Shown: in pieces, positions 1 through 6,445 of the stretch
How the letters are laid out: the number at the start of each line of letters is the position of its first letter
How positions within the stretch are numbered: position 1 is the stretch's first letter
NCBI GenBank assembly: GCA_009775355.1
Contig: VSPN01000072.1
Coordinates: 1-6,690 of the forward strand
Reading direction: 5' to 3'
From: Muribaculaceae bacterium
Lineage (GTDB): Bacteria > Bacteroidota > Bacteroidia > Bacteroidales > Muribaculaceae
DNA length: 6,690 nt
Program-made: the position numbers and the translations under genes
Notes under the pieces: model-generated
What the model was told of the DNA's origin: nothing
Databases searched by the model: none
What the model saw: the letters and a program-made list of their open reading frames with translations, nothing else

Positions 1-78
1 TTGCTGAATGCGCTGTATTTTTATTATTTTACTGTATTATTAACATCTTGAAATAAGTTTGAACAACTTCAATATATT

Positions 79-100
79 AAATTCGTCAATTTGCGAATTT
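79..100. repeat. Inverted repeat overlapping the promoter
   Basis: AAATTCG (79-85) and CGAATTT (94-100) are perfect 7-bp inverted repeats separated by 8 bp (TCAATTTG). The palindrome covers the -33 element and most of the spacer of the candidate promoter, where a repressor or activator dimer might bind. The heptamer TCAATTT in its centre (86-92) recurs at 115-121, near the expected transcription start. An operator role is inference, because AT-rich DNA produces such repeats by chance fairly often. Confidence 0.35.
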
Positions 101-112
101 TGGCTAATTTTG
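82..112 (+). promoter_or_regulatory. Candidate Bacteroidota sigma-ABfr-type promoter
   Basis: The -7 box TAATTTTG at 105-112 matches the Bacteroides consensus TAnnTTTG exactly. A TTCG at 82-85 matches three of four bases of the -33 consensus TTTG, with a 19-bp spacer, within the usual 19-21 bp. It would drive the two-gene unit, with transcription beginning at roughly 116-120. The call rests on consensus matching only. A second exact -7 match, TAAGTTTG at 54-61, lacks a good -33 partner and is the weaker alternative. Confidence 0.5.
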
Positions 113-156
113 CATCAATTTAGACTTAACGTTTTCGGATGGTTATGCCGGATCCT

Positions 157-178
157 TATGACTGACGTTACAGTCATA
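157..178. repeat. 8-bp perfect inverted repeat in the leader
   Basis: TATGACTG (157-164) and CAGTCATA (171-178) are exact reverse complements around a 6-nt loop, ACGTTA. It lies about 80 nt upstream of the first start codon, inside the predicted 5' leader. It could fold as an RNA hairpin or serve as a dimeric protein site. There is no following U-run, so it is unlikely to be an intrinsic terminator. Confidence 0.4.
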
Positions 179-260
179 CGCTCTTCACGCATGAAAGAAG
201 CAAGGTTCAGGCTGACCACTCAGGAATCTACTGACTTTTTTTCACATTATTAATTTCTAA

Positions 261-1889
261 ATGTTATCTAAAAAATTAACCCTGACGCTGCTGACGTTGT
301 CGGCCGCATGTCCGCTGTTCGCAGCCGGACACCCGGCACAGATAACGACGGTGCCATCGCCTGCCGTGACCACAAAGGCGGTGGAAGTAAGAATCGAGAC
401 TCAGGACATGGGATCAGAAGTGTACTGCTACACCTGGTGCAAAGACCTGAACGGCTCGGAGAAATCACCCTTCTCGTGGGAAGATGCCAACACCGAGAAA
501 TTCCGCATGAGCGGAAGCGCGGGATCCTACACTATCAGCATTCCTTCGATCAAAGAATTCTACGGTCTTACCGATGCTGAACTGAGCGGCCTCAAAAGCC
601 TCGGCTTTATAGCCAAGACCAAAACTGGTCAGCAGACCGATGACCTTTCCATCACCGTCGAGCAAGGACGCACAAACGCTTATGGCGGCGGCGAGGGCAC
701 CATGTCAGATCCATTCATTCTGAAGACAGCCGCGCATCTTGTGGAATTCTCCACGACAGCGCAAGACTGGAGCGATGACGTCTATGTCAGCCTCGGAGCG
801 GATATCGACGCATCGGCTCTTACATCTCCGATCGGTTCTGCATCGTCACCCTACAAGGGTCACTTCGACGGAGCAGGCCACACCATAAGCAACTTTTGCC
901 TCTCGGCCTCGACACTCGGGACGGCCGTCGGACTGTTCGGGGCCATCGACGGTGCCGAAATCCACGACCTCGGAGTGAAGGGGGCTGCGGTCTCTGGTGT
1001 CAGCCATGCAGGTCTGCTTGTCGGCAAAGCCGTGAGCGGCACAATAAGCAGATGCTACGCAAACGGCAATGTATCAGGATCTTCTATATGCATAGGCGGT
1101 CTTGTCGGCGAAAATGCAGGCGCGACCATATCCGACTGCTACACTGTGGCCGATGTCGTCAATGACAACGACTGTGCTACCGGAGGTATCGCAGGCAAAA
1201 ACAGCGGCACAGTACGCAATGTCTACGCCACAGGCGAGATATCGGGCAGCGACTACGTGGGCGGCATTGTCGGAGCCAACTACGGCACAATCCGCAATTC
1301 AGTGGCAATCAACGCAAAAGTAACAGGCACACACGAATACACCGCGAGATTCGGTGGTAACGCCAACTCTCTCAACACTTCGGAGGGCAACCTCAGCTGG
1401 GATGCGATCGACAAAGGCTCTGCCGACTGGACCGACAACGGCGACCACGCGTCAGCTCAGAATGCATCGGCTCTCGGAGCGTTCCAGTCGTTTGCCGCGC
1501 TGACAGGCTGGGATTTCGAGAACACCTGGGAATGGAAAGAAGACGCGGGAAAGGGATGGCCGGCACTCCGCGGCATCTCAAGCCAGACGACTTCGATTCC
1601 TGATGCTTTCTACGGCGTGATCACCGGAGTCGAGGAGATCATGACATCTGACAACGTGTCTGTTCAGGCAGGTCCGAATCCGTTTACAGACCACATAACC
1701 GTCAGAGCCACCTCTCCCCTCTCGTCGGTCGGGCTTTATTCGCTCGACGGAGCTCTGGCCGCTACATCATCATGCCTCGGAGAAAACGAAACCACCATAA
1801 CCACCGCCGGTGCCGCGGCAGGCATCTACGTGCTCCGCGCCGTTACCGCCGATGGCTCCAGATCAACTTTCAAACTCATCAAACTGTAA
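261..1889 (+). CDS. GLUG-repeat surface protein with T9SS type A sorting domain
   Basis: This is a 542-residue secreted protein of unknown exact role, likely exported by T9SS and attached at the outer surface. Residues 1-22 form a Sec signal peptide (K4 K5, a hydrophobic core, likely cleavage after the FAA at 20-22), which supports this ATG. Residues ~25-135 form a beta-sandwich-like module, with a VEVRIET strand and an IPSIKEFYGL segment, resembling modules next to Bacteroidota starch proteins. A GGGEGTMSDPFIL leader (~142-154) introduces a beta-solenoid with about five GLUG-type repeats (~223-356). A cap follows at ~404-440 (GWDFENTW, GWPALRG). Residues ~466-542 form the sorting domain: AGPNPF, a central VGLYSLDG, then GIYVLRA near the end and a basic tail (FKLIKL). 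No enzyme motif is visible. The start has no Shine-Dalgarno but an AT-rich leader, normal for Bacteroidota. The amylase gene begins 9 bp downstream, so a glucan-binding or scaffold role is plausible but inferred. An adhesin is the main alternative. Confidence 0.85.
   Translation: MLSKKLTLTLLTLSAACPLFAAGHPAQITTVPSPAVTTKAVEVRIETQDMGSEVYCYTWCKDLNGSEKSPFSWEDANTEKFRMSGSAGSYTISIPSIKEFYGLTDAELSGLKSLGFIAKTKTGQQTDDLSITVEQGRTNAYGGGEGTMSDPFILKTAAHLVEFSTTAQDWSDDVYVSLGADIDASALTSPIGSASSPYKGHFDGAGHTISNFCLSASTLGTAVGLFGAIDGAEIHDLGVKGAAVSGVSHAGLLVGKAVSGTISRCYANGNVSGSSICIGGLVGENAGATISDCYTVADVVNDNDCATGGIAGKNSGTVRNVYATGEISGSDYVGGIVGANYGTIRNSVAINAKVTGTHEYTARFGGNANSLNTSEGNLSWDAIDKGSADWTDNGDHASAQNASALGAFQSFAALTGWDFENTWEWKEDAGKGWPALRGISSQTTSIPDAFYGVITGVEEIMTSDNVSVQAGPNPFTDHITVRATSPLSSVGLYSLDGALAATSSCLGENETTITTAGAAAGIYVLRAVTADGSRSTFKLIKL
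927..1328 (+). repeat. GLUG-type repeat array within the first gene
   Basis: About five degenerate protein repeats of 25-30 residues are visible, starting near residues 223 (VGLFGAIDGAEI), 250 (AGLLVGKAVSGTI), 278 (IGGLVGENAGATI), 308 (TGGIAGKNSGTV) and 333 (VGGIVGANYGTI). The last three fit the GLUG pattern well: a G-G-hydrophobic-hydrophobic-G start, then G-T/A-hydrophobic, then a strand such as VYATGEI. The first two are more diverged. Such repeats stack as beta-solenoid rungs and are common in long surface proteins. They are repeats at protein level, not near-identical DNA copies. Confidence 0.75.
1656..1886 (+). other. T9SS type A C-terminal sorting domain coding region
   Basis: The last ~77 residues (466-542) of the first protein have the layout of a Por secretion sorting domain: a PNPF box at the start, a hydrophobic strand with SLDG in the middle, GIYVLRA as the penultimate strand and a short basic tail ending FKLIKL. 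In characterised Bacteroidota this domain directs passage through the T9SS outer-membrane machinery, is cleaved by the PorU sortase, and the cargo is usually attached to lipopolysaccharide. The organism should therefore encode a T9SS elsewhere. The neighbouring amylase does not have this domain. Confidence 0.85.
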
Positions 1890-1898
1890 CTGCCACAA

Positions 1899-4800
1899 AT
1901 GAAATTCAAAGCTATAGACACCATCGTGAAACGCAGTCTGTGGGGAGCCGCCCTCCTGGCGGGAGCCGGAGTCTTCACCCTGACGGCAGGCAACACCGGC
2001 GACGCCACTCTCGACCGGCTTGAGATCAAGGTCGGAGGTACCAATGTCCTGCCAGACTTCAATCCCGCGACCAAGACATACGAGATCGAGCTTGACGAGA
2101 ACGCGGCCACACTCGCCACTTTCTCTGCAGCTCCATCGTCGAGAAACGCCGTGGTCGACATCGACATCAACGGCAAGACCTACACCAACCACACTCTCGG
2201 CAGCCTCCAGGGGGGCGAGAACGTCATCACCTACACAGTCAGGAACGGTTCGGAGACCGAGACATACACCATAAAGCTCAGAACCCCCGAAAGCGTCCGC
2301 CAGGAATACTTCACATGGAAGAACGCCAACATATATTTCGTGCTTACCGACCGTTTCAACAACGGCGACACATCGAATGACGAAAGCTATCACCGCCACC
2401 GCACAGCCGGAGGCAGCGACGTAGGCACATTCCACGGCGGCGACATAAAGGGCCTCACCGAGAAACTCGACTACCTCGACAAACTCGGCGTCAACGCCAT
2501 CTGGATCACCGCACCCTACGAGCAGATGCACGGATGGACCGGCGGCAAGAACGACGCGTTCGCCCATTATGCCTTTCACGGTTACTACACTCTCGACTGG
2601 ACATATATGGACCGCAACATGGGCACCATCGAGGAGATGCGCCAGTTTGTGACCGAAGCCCACCGCCGCGGCATCCGCGTTGTCATGGACATAGTGCTTA
2701 ACCACACCGGTTACTGCACGCTCGATGACTGTGTGGACTACGACTTCGGCAATTTCAACGGCACACCCGTGGCCGGATGGCTTCCGTCTGACGGCAAATT
2801 CACCATGTGGGGTGACGGGCCCGTGTCATTCAACGCCGACACTCAGGGAAAATGGGGCAACTGGTGGGGGTCGTGGGTACGCGCCTTCGGTGACCGCCCG
2901 TGGGGCGCACAGGCCGGTTATGTAGTGCCCGGCGGCGATGACAAGACTCTTTCGCTCGCGGGTCTGCCCGATGTCGTGACAGAACGCACTCAGAGTGTCA
3001 CCATTCCACCTTTCCTTCGCAAGAAGTGGGACACCGAGACCGGCGGCGATTACGACAATTATCGTCTGCCCAACGCCGAGGCATGGAGAGCCGACGGCAA
3101 AGGCGCACCGGCCGATTATATCATCAACTGGCTCGCGGCATGGGTGGAGTATTTCGGCATCGACGGTTTCCGATGCGACACGGCAAAGCATGTGGAGCTT
3201 TCAAGATGGAACCAGCTCAAGAACACATGCAGGGAGGCACTTGCCAGATGGCGAGCCAGCGACCGTGCCGACGAATATGCCAAAGACTGGACCGACGATT
3301 TCTGGATGACCGGCGAATGCTTCGGCTGGCAGCACGGCGACACGGGCTATTTCACCCAGGGAGGCTTCGACTCGATGATCAACTTCGCATTCAACAGCAC
3401 TGAAGGCAGCTCGGGACGCACCCCAACAGTAGATGACTGGACATATTACTCAAACTTCTGCAACGGAGCTAACGGGCGACAGGTGCTCAACTATGTATCG
3501 AGTCACGACACCGGACTGCACCGTCCCGGCGACCAGAAAAACGTGGCCACGATGCTTCTTCTCTGCCCTGGCGGAGCGCAGATCTATTACGGCGACGAGA
3601 CATCGCGTCCGGTGATCGACGGCAAAGGTGACGCCGGCATGGCCACACGCGGCGACTTCAACTGGGACGCCGAAGACAACGAGGTCAATCTCCACTGGCA
3701 GAAGATCGGCCAGTTCCGCCGCCGCAACCCGGCTGTAGGCGCAGGCACACAGACTGCTCTGGGCAACAACACTTACGGACGAAAATTCTCGGAAAACGGC
3801 TTCGTCAATGCCGTCGTGATCCGCCTCAACACCACTGCCGGACAGACATATACCGTCACGACAGGTGACCATTTCGCCGACGGCACACGCGTGATGGACG
3901 GCTATGACATGTCGAACACCGCCACCGTCTCGGGCGGTAAAGTCACTATGACCGCATCCGGGCCTGTGCTTCTCATAGAGGAGTACGGCACATCGACCGG
4001 CCCGGTTCCTCCTGTTCCTCCCACACCGCAGAAACCCGCGATCAACGCTTCTCCAGCCGACGGCACCACATTTACCGACAACATCACCGTGACACTCTCG
4101 TCGACTCCCGCAGCCGACATATACTACACGACCGACGGCACCGAGCCTTCGGCAACATCCGTACGCTATTCGTCGCCACTCGTCTTCACAGAGACTACGG
4201 TGCTCAAGGCATATGCGGCCAACGAGGCCGGATCGACAGTGAAAACGTTCACTTACACCCTCGTGCAGGACGGCGGGGATGATGACGATGACGATGACAA
4301 GCACTACGTATATTTCGTCAACGACAAGAACTGGGATGTCAAGGTATGGGCATGGAACGGCAGCATCAACTGCAATACTAACGGCGAGTGGCCGGGCGAC
4401 AGCATGACAGAAAAAAACGGCGTGCTCTACTGGGAGGCCCCTGATGGCAAGATTCCGACGCAGATCATTTTCAGCGACAACGGAGGAGTCAAAGCCGGCG
4501 ACACTGACCTTGAATTCGTCAACGGACACACTTACAAGTCAGACGGCTCCCACAGTCTCATAGAGTATGGTCCAGTCAAGCCCTCGGTCTCGGTATCTCC
4601 GGCCGGAGGCATCGTCAAGGGCACAGGAATCATAACTGTCACTGTCAACGGCGCGACTTCCGTGACAGGAACGTTCAACAACAAGACTCTCCCCCTGTCG
4701 GAAGGCGTCACCACCCTCACCGCTGGTGACTGGCTGGCCGACGGCGCGAGTGCGGATCTGAGCGTGACCGCCACCAACGAGGCCGGAACCACCGAATACT

Positions 4801-6179
4801 CATGCACGTTCACACGCGATGATACGGAACCCGTCTACACACTGACCGGCGACTGGCGCGAGCTGTCGATCTACCAGGTGATGGTAGGATCGTTCCAGCA
4901 CGGGGAAGGGGGTGCCTCGGGCTACTCCGACATGTGGGGTCCCGAGGGACACCGCAAGAACGGCAACCTGCGCGGCATCATCAACTCGCTCGACTATATC
5001 AAGGATCTCGGCATGAACGCCATCTGGATGACCCCGATCTTCGACTCTACCAACGGCACAGGCGGAGAGAAACTTCAGGCCACCGGATATTTCTGCACGA
5101 ACTATTTCAAGATCGACCCGAAATTCGGCACTGAAGAGGAATTTGACGAACTGGTGCGCAAGGCTCACGATAAGGGAATGTACATCATACTTGACGGAGT
5201 GTTCGGCCATCACGGCGGAGTGACCGGCGCGTCACCCTCAGGCAACCGCCTCGACGCGACGACGTCGCAGAATGTGCGCGGATCCGACGCCGGAAACGTG
5301 GCATATCCCGCATCGCTCGAATACTTCAAGGAAGTGGTGCGCTACTGGATGGAACGCGGCGTCGACGGATGGCGTCTCGACCAGTGCTATCAGGCATATC
5401 AGGGAGGACACAACTACTGGTATGAACTGCGTCAGGAAGTAGAGAAAGTGGCTGCCGAGAGAAAAGCCCGCGGCGAGCAGTGGGGCACACTTGCCTTCAT
5501 GGTCGGCGAGGACTGGACTTCCGCCCCCAACATCACCACCACCCAGCAGGACGGTCTCAAGAGCGTGATGGACTTCGACGGCAAGGACAATCTCGTCAAC
5601 CTCGGCAACGGTGTAGGTTCGATCGGTTGGTTCCTCGCCTCCGACGCCGCCACAAGAGGATATCGTGATGCCGGCGTCAACCCCACCATCTTCCTCAGCA
5701 ACCATGACACATCGCGTGTCGGCGACTTCGTCGACGTCAACAGCAAGCCGAAAGAACTCATGACCCGTCACGCAGCGGTAGCCGCATACTCCGGACCCGC
5801 CTGCACATACTACGGCGACGAGATCGGCGACAAGAGCGGCAACGGCAACGCCGACAACAAGGCCCGCACCTCAGGCCGTCTCTCCGGCTTCAGCCAGAAC
5901 GAGCAGATGGTTCACGACTACGTGGCCAAGGTCTTCAAGGCCCGAGCTGAGAATCCAGCGCTCTGGCGCGGCGACGCCATCAGAGAAGACATAGGCACCA
6001 CCTGCATCAAGATCACCAAGACCGACGCCCGGACGGGCAACAAGGTCATCGTGATCTTCTCATCGGCCGACACCAGCGTGTCGATCGGCGGCACAGGTCT
6101 CGACCTCATCAACGGCGGCAACGTCAGCAGCACAGTCAGCGTCAAGGCATGGGAACCGGCGTTCATCCGCATGAACTGA
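1899..6179 (+). CDS. Tandem GH13 alpha-amylase with CBM26-like starch-binding module
   Basis: This 1426-residue exported hydrolase should cleave alpha-1,4-glucans such as starch, glycogen or maltodextrin outside the cytoplasm. Modules in order: signal peptide (1-~30, K11 R12 then a hydrophobic core, no lipobox Cys); cadherin-like beta-sandwich (~37-128); MalS-like GH13 (~139-697); PVPPVPPTP linker (~701-713); chitobiase C-terminal-type sandwich with IYYTTDGTEPS (~713-790); seven-Asp linker (794-800); CBM26-like module (~801-890, VYFVNDKNWDVKVWAW); Ig-like module (~893-973); second GH13 (~986-1426). GH13-1 has D264 and H269 in region I, nucleophile D427 (GFRCD), acid/base E473 (TGECF) and D537 (SSHD). 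GH13-2 has D1099, D1161 (GWRLD), E1204 (VGEDW) and D1270 (SNHD). Both therefore look active. GH13-1 follows E. coli periplasmic MalS closely from FHGGDIKGLTEKLDYL onward; GH13-2 belongs to another subfamily I cannot name. There is no sorting domain, so a periplasmic or otherwise exported location is likely. The 9-bp gap to the upstream gene, without Shine-Dalgarno, suggests co-transcription. Bond specificity of each half (alpha-1,4 or alpha-1,6) cannot be told from sequence alone. Confidence 0.93.
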   Translation: MKFKAIDTIVKRSLWGAALLAGAGVFTLTAGNTGDATLDRLEIKVGGTNVLPDFNPATKTYEIELDENAATLATFSAAPSSRNAVVDIDINGKTYTNHTLGSLQGGENVITYTVRNGSETETYTIKLRTPESVRQEYFTWKNANIYFVLTDRFNNGDTSNDESYHRHRTAGGSDVGTFHGGDIKGLTEKLDYLDKLGVNAIWITAPYEQMHGWTGGKNDAFAHYAFHGYYTLDWTYMDRNMGTIEEMRQFVTEAHRRGIRVVMDIVLNHTGYCTLDDCVDYDFGNFNGTPVAGWLPSDGKFTMWGDGPVSFNADTQGKWGNWWGSWVRAFGDRPWGAQAGYVVPGGDDKTLSLAGLPDVVTERTQSVTIPPFLRKKWDTETGGDYDNYRLPNAEAWRADGKGAPADYIINWLAAWVEYFGIDGFRCDTAKHVELSRWNQLKNTCREALARWRASDRADEYAKDWTDDFWMTGECFGWQHGDTGYFTQGGFDSMINFAFNSTEGSSGRTPTVDDWTYYSNFCNGANGRQVLNYVSSHDTGLHRPGDQKNVATMLLLCPGGAQIYYGDETSRPVIDGKGDAGMATRGDFNWDAEDNEVNLHWQKIGQFRRRNPAVGAGTQTALGNNTYGRKFSENGFVNAVVIRLNTTAGQTYTVTTGDHFADGTRVMDGYDMSNTATVSGGKVTMTASGPVLLIEEYGTSTGPVPPVPPTPQKPAINASPADGTTFTDNITVTLSSTPAADIYYTTDGTEPSATSVRYSSPLVFTETTVLKAYAANEAGSTVKTFTYTLVQDGGDDDDDDDKHYVYFVNDKNWDVKVWAWNGSINCNTNGEWPGDSMTEKNGVLYWEAPDGKIPTQIIFSDNGGVKAGDTDLEFVNGHTYKSDGSHSLIEYGPVKPSVSVSPAGGIVKGTGIITVTVNGATSVTGTFNNKTLPLSEGVTTLTAGDWLADGASADLSVTATNEAGTTEYSCTFTRDDTEPVYTLTGDWRELSIYQVMVGSFQHGEGGASGYSDMWGPEGHRKNGNLRGIINSLDYIKDLGMNAIWMTPIFDSTNGTGGEKLQATGYFCTNYFKIDPKFGTEEEFDELVRKAHDKGMYIILDGVFGHHGGVTGASPSGNRLDATTSQNVRGSDAGNVAYPASLEYFKEVVRYWMERGVDGWRLDQCYQAYQGGHNYWYELRQEVEKVAAERKARGEQWGTLAFMVGEDWTSAPNITTTQQDGLKSVMDFDGKDNLVNLGNGVGSIGWFLASDAATRGYRDAGVNPTIFLSNHDTSRVGDFVDVNSKPKELMTRHAAVAAYSGPACTYYGDEIGDKSGNGNADNKARTSGRLSGFSQNEQMVHDYVAKVFKARAENPALWRGDAIREDIGTTCIKITKTDARTGNKVIVIFSSADTSVSIGGTGLDLINGGNVSSTVSVKAWEPAFIRMN
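2313..3989 (+). other. First GH13 catalytic unit, MalS-like
   Basis: Residues ~139-697 contain the (beta/alpha)8 barrel plus an all-beta C-terminal domain. The stretch around residues 178-230 (FHGGDIKGLTEKLDYL, APYEQMHGW, YAFHGYYTLDW) matches E. coli MalS as I remember it, as do GGDDKTLSLAGLPD (~345-358) and GFRCDTAKHVE (~423-433). This places the unit in the MalS-type group of GH13 (subfamily 19 as I recall). The region I Asn (N268), commonly a calcium ligand, is kept. Two catalytic residues are flanked directly by cysteines (C426 before D427, C474 after E473), where MalS as I recall it has Val and Ala. Confidence 0.85.
4278..4301 (+). repeat. Asp-rich linker encoded by a GATGAC microrepeat
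   Basis: Seven consecutive Asp residues and a Lys (794-801) join the chitobiase-type sandwich to the CBM26-like module. The DNA contains three perfect tandem copies of the hexamer GATGAC at 4281-4298. Slippage by whole units would change linker length without breaking the frame. The position fits a flexible, exposed hinge between the N-terminal amylase half and the starch-binding/second amylase half. Confidence 0.7.
4299..4571 (+). other. CBM26-like starch-binding module
   Basis: Residues ~801-890 begin with VYFVNDKNWDVKVWAWNG, continue with an EWPGDSM segment and end with a GHTYKSDG turn. The 'W..V.VWAW' opening and the 'WPG..M' segment are typical of starch-binding modules of the CBM26/CBM25 type, where exposed aromatics stack on glucose rings; W812, W817 and W819 are candidates. 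It sits between the two catalytic domains and could hold both near the same granule or chain. Assignment to CBM26 rather than a sister family is likely but not certain. Confidence 0.75.
4854..6176 (+). other. Second GH13 catalytic unit, different subfamily
   Basis: Residues ~986-1426 form another GH13 barrel starting at LSIYQVMVGSFQHG and ending in a short beta-domain (KVIVIFSSAD to AFIRMN). Beyond the shared GH13 motifs and strand NAIW, it has no evident resemblance to the first unit, so it is not a recent internal duplication. Catalytic residues D1161, E1204 and D1270 are present. Region I reads DGVFGHH (1099-1105), with Gly where most alpha-amylases have the calcium-binding Asn of DxVxNH. 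I recall similar DGVFGHHGG proteins as stand-alone enzymes in other bacteria but cannot confirm their substrate. Confidence 0.85.
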
Positions 6180-6208
6180 TCCGCTCCCTCCTGACAGCAT
6201 AAATCTCT

Positions 6209-6240
6209 CAGCGCCTCTTCCCTGCCGGGAAGAGGCGCTG
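6209..6240 (+). terminator. Strong hairpin terminator after the operon
   Basis: CAGCGCCTCTTCCC (6209-6222) and GGGAAGAGGCGCTG (6227-6240) form a perfect 14-bp, GC-rich stem with a TGCC tetraloop, 29 bp after the amylase stop codon. The following sequence (TCACATTTCC) has only a weak U-rich stretch, as is often seen in Bacteroidota terminators. A competing 7-bp pairing exists: TGACAGC at 6192-6198 can pair with GCTGTCA at 6237-6243, sharing the outer edge of the right arm. The symmetric stem could also act from the other direction. Confidence 0.85.
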
Positions 6241-6245
6241 TCACA

Positions 6246-6445
6246 TTTCCGCCGGAAGACTTGGACTCTGCAAAATCATCTTTGCACCTGATACGCAAAG
6301 TCTCACAAAAAATGATAGATTCAAGATCGAAGTGCTAAAGCTTCGTTCTAAATCTAGCTCAGAAAACCACTGATTTGGATCAGTACATCTCTTAACGCAT
6401 CGGTTTTTACGTATTTCTGAACCAAATCGCGGAATTCCACTATAA
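6246..6445. other. Intergenic stretch without a supported gene
   Basis: I see no convincing gene here on either strand. The minus-strand frames that cross it are not recognisable and run opposite to the coding-like remnant further right. It holds small hairpins: TGCAAA (6269-6274) with TTTGCA (6281-6286), the overlapping alternative CTTTGC (6280-6285) with GCAAAG (6295-6300), and ACTGAT (6369-6374) with ATCAGT (6379-6384). No tRNA fold, repeat array or insertion-sequence ends were found. Confidence 0.5.

Larger units (their letters stand above)
1..260. other. AT-rich intergenic upstream region
   Basis: This stretch precedes the first gene and contains no convincing coding sequence. It is much richer in A and T than the genes that follow. 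It holds two matches to the Bacteroidota -7 consensus TAnnTTTG (54-61 and 105-112), a 7-bp inverted repeat at 79-100 and an 8-bp inverted repeat at 157-178. If transcription starts just after 112, the leader is about 140 nt, long enough for regulation at the RNA level. A 64-codon frame from a TTG at 59 has no recognisable product or codon bias and is not called. Confidence 0.6.

Noticed and set aside
59..253. 64-codon plus-strand frame starting at TTG before the first gene
   Set aside because: It is AT-rich with random-looking codon use, a weak start and no recognisable motif. It overlaps the candidate promoter and leader hairpin, and it ends 7 bp before the real start.
1932..1946. KRSLW in the amylase signal peptide as a possible twin-arginine (Tat) signal
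   Set aside because: Only one Lys-Arg pair is present and the S/T-R-R-x-F-L-K pattern is not met; an ordinary Sec signal peptide explains the sequence.
1863..2705. 280-codon open frame on the minus strand
   Set aside because: It lies opposite the well-supported amylase gene; its Val/Ala/Gly/Cys-rich translation has no recognisable domain and is what the biased codons of the true gene produce on the reverse strand.
3450..4529. 359-codon open frame on the minus strand
   Set aside because: It is antisense to the first GH13 domain and the binding modules. The translation is Val/Arg/Cys-rich with no domain, so it is a shadow of codon bias in the plus-strand gene.
2313..6176. The two GH13 domains as a recent internal duplication
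   Set aside because: Apart from the shared GH13 motifs and the NAIW strand, the two domains differ throughout, in catalytic loops and region I, and no long DNA repeat is visible between them.
6340..6371. Possible tRNA-like 3' end (AAAACCA before 6370)
   Set aside because: No cloverleaf arms, T-loop or anticodon stem can be built around it, so the CCA is incidental.
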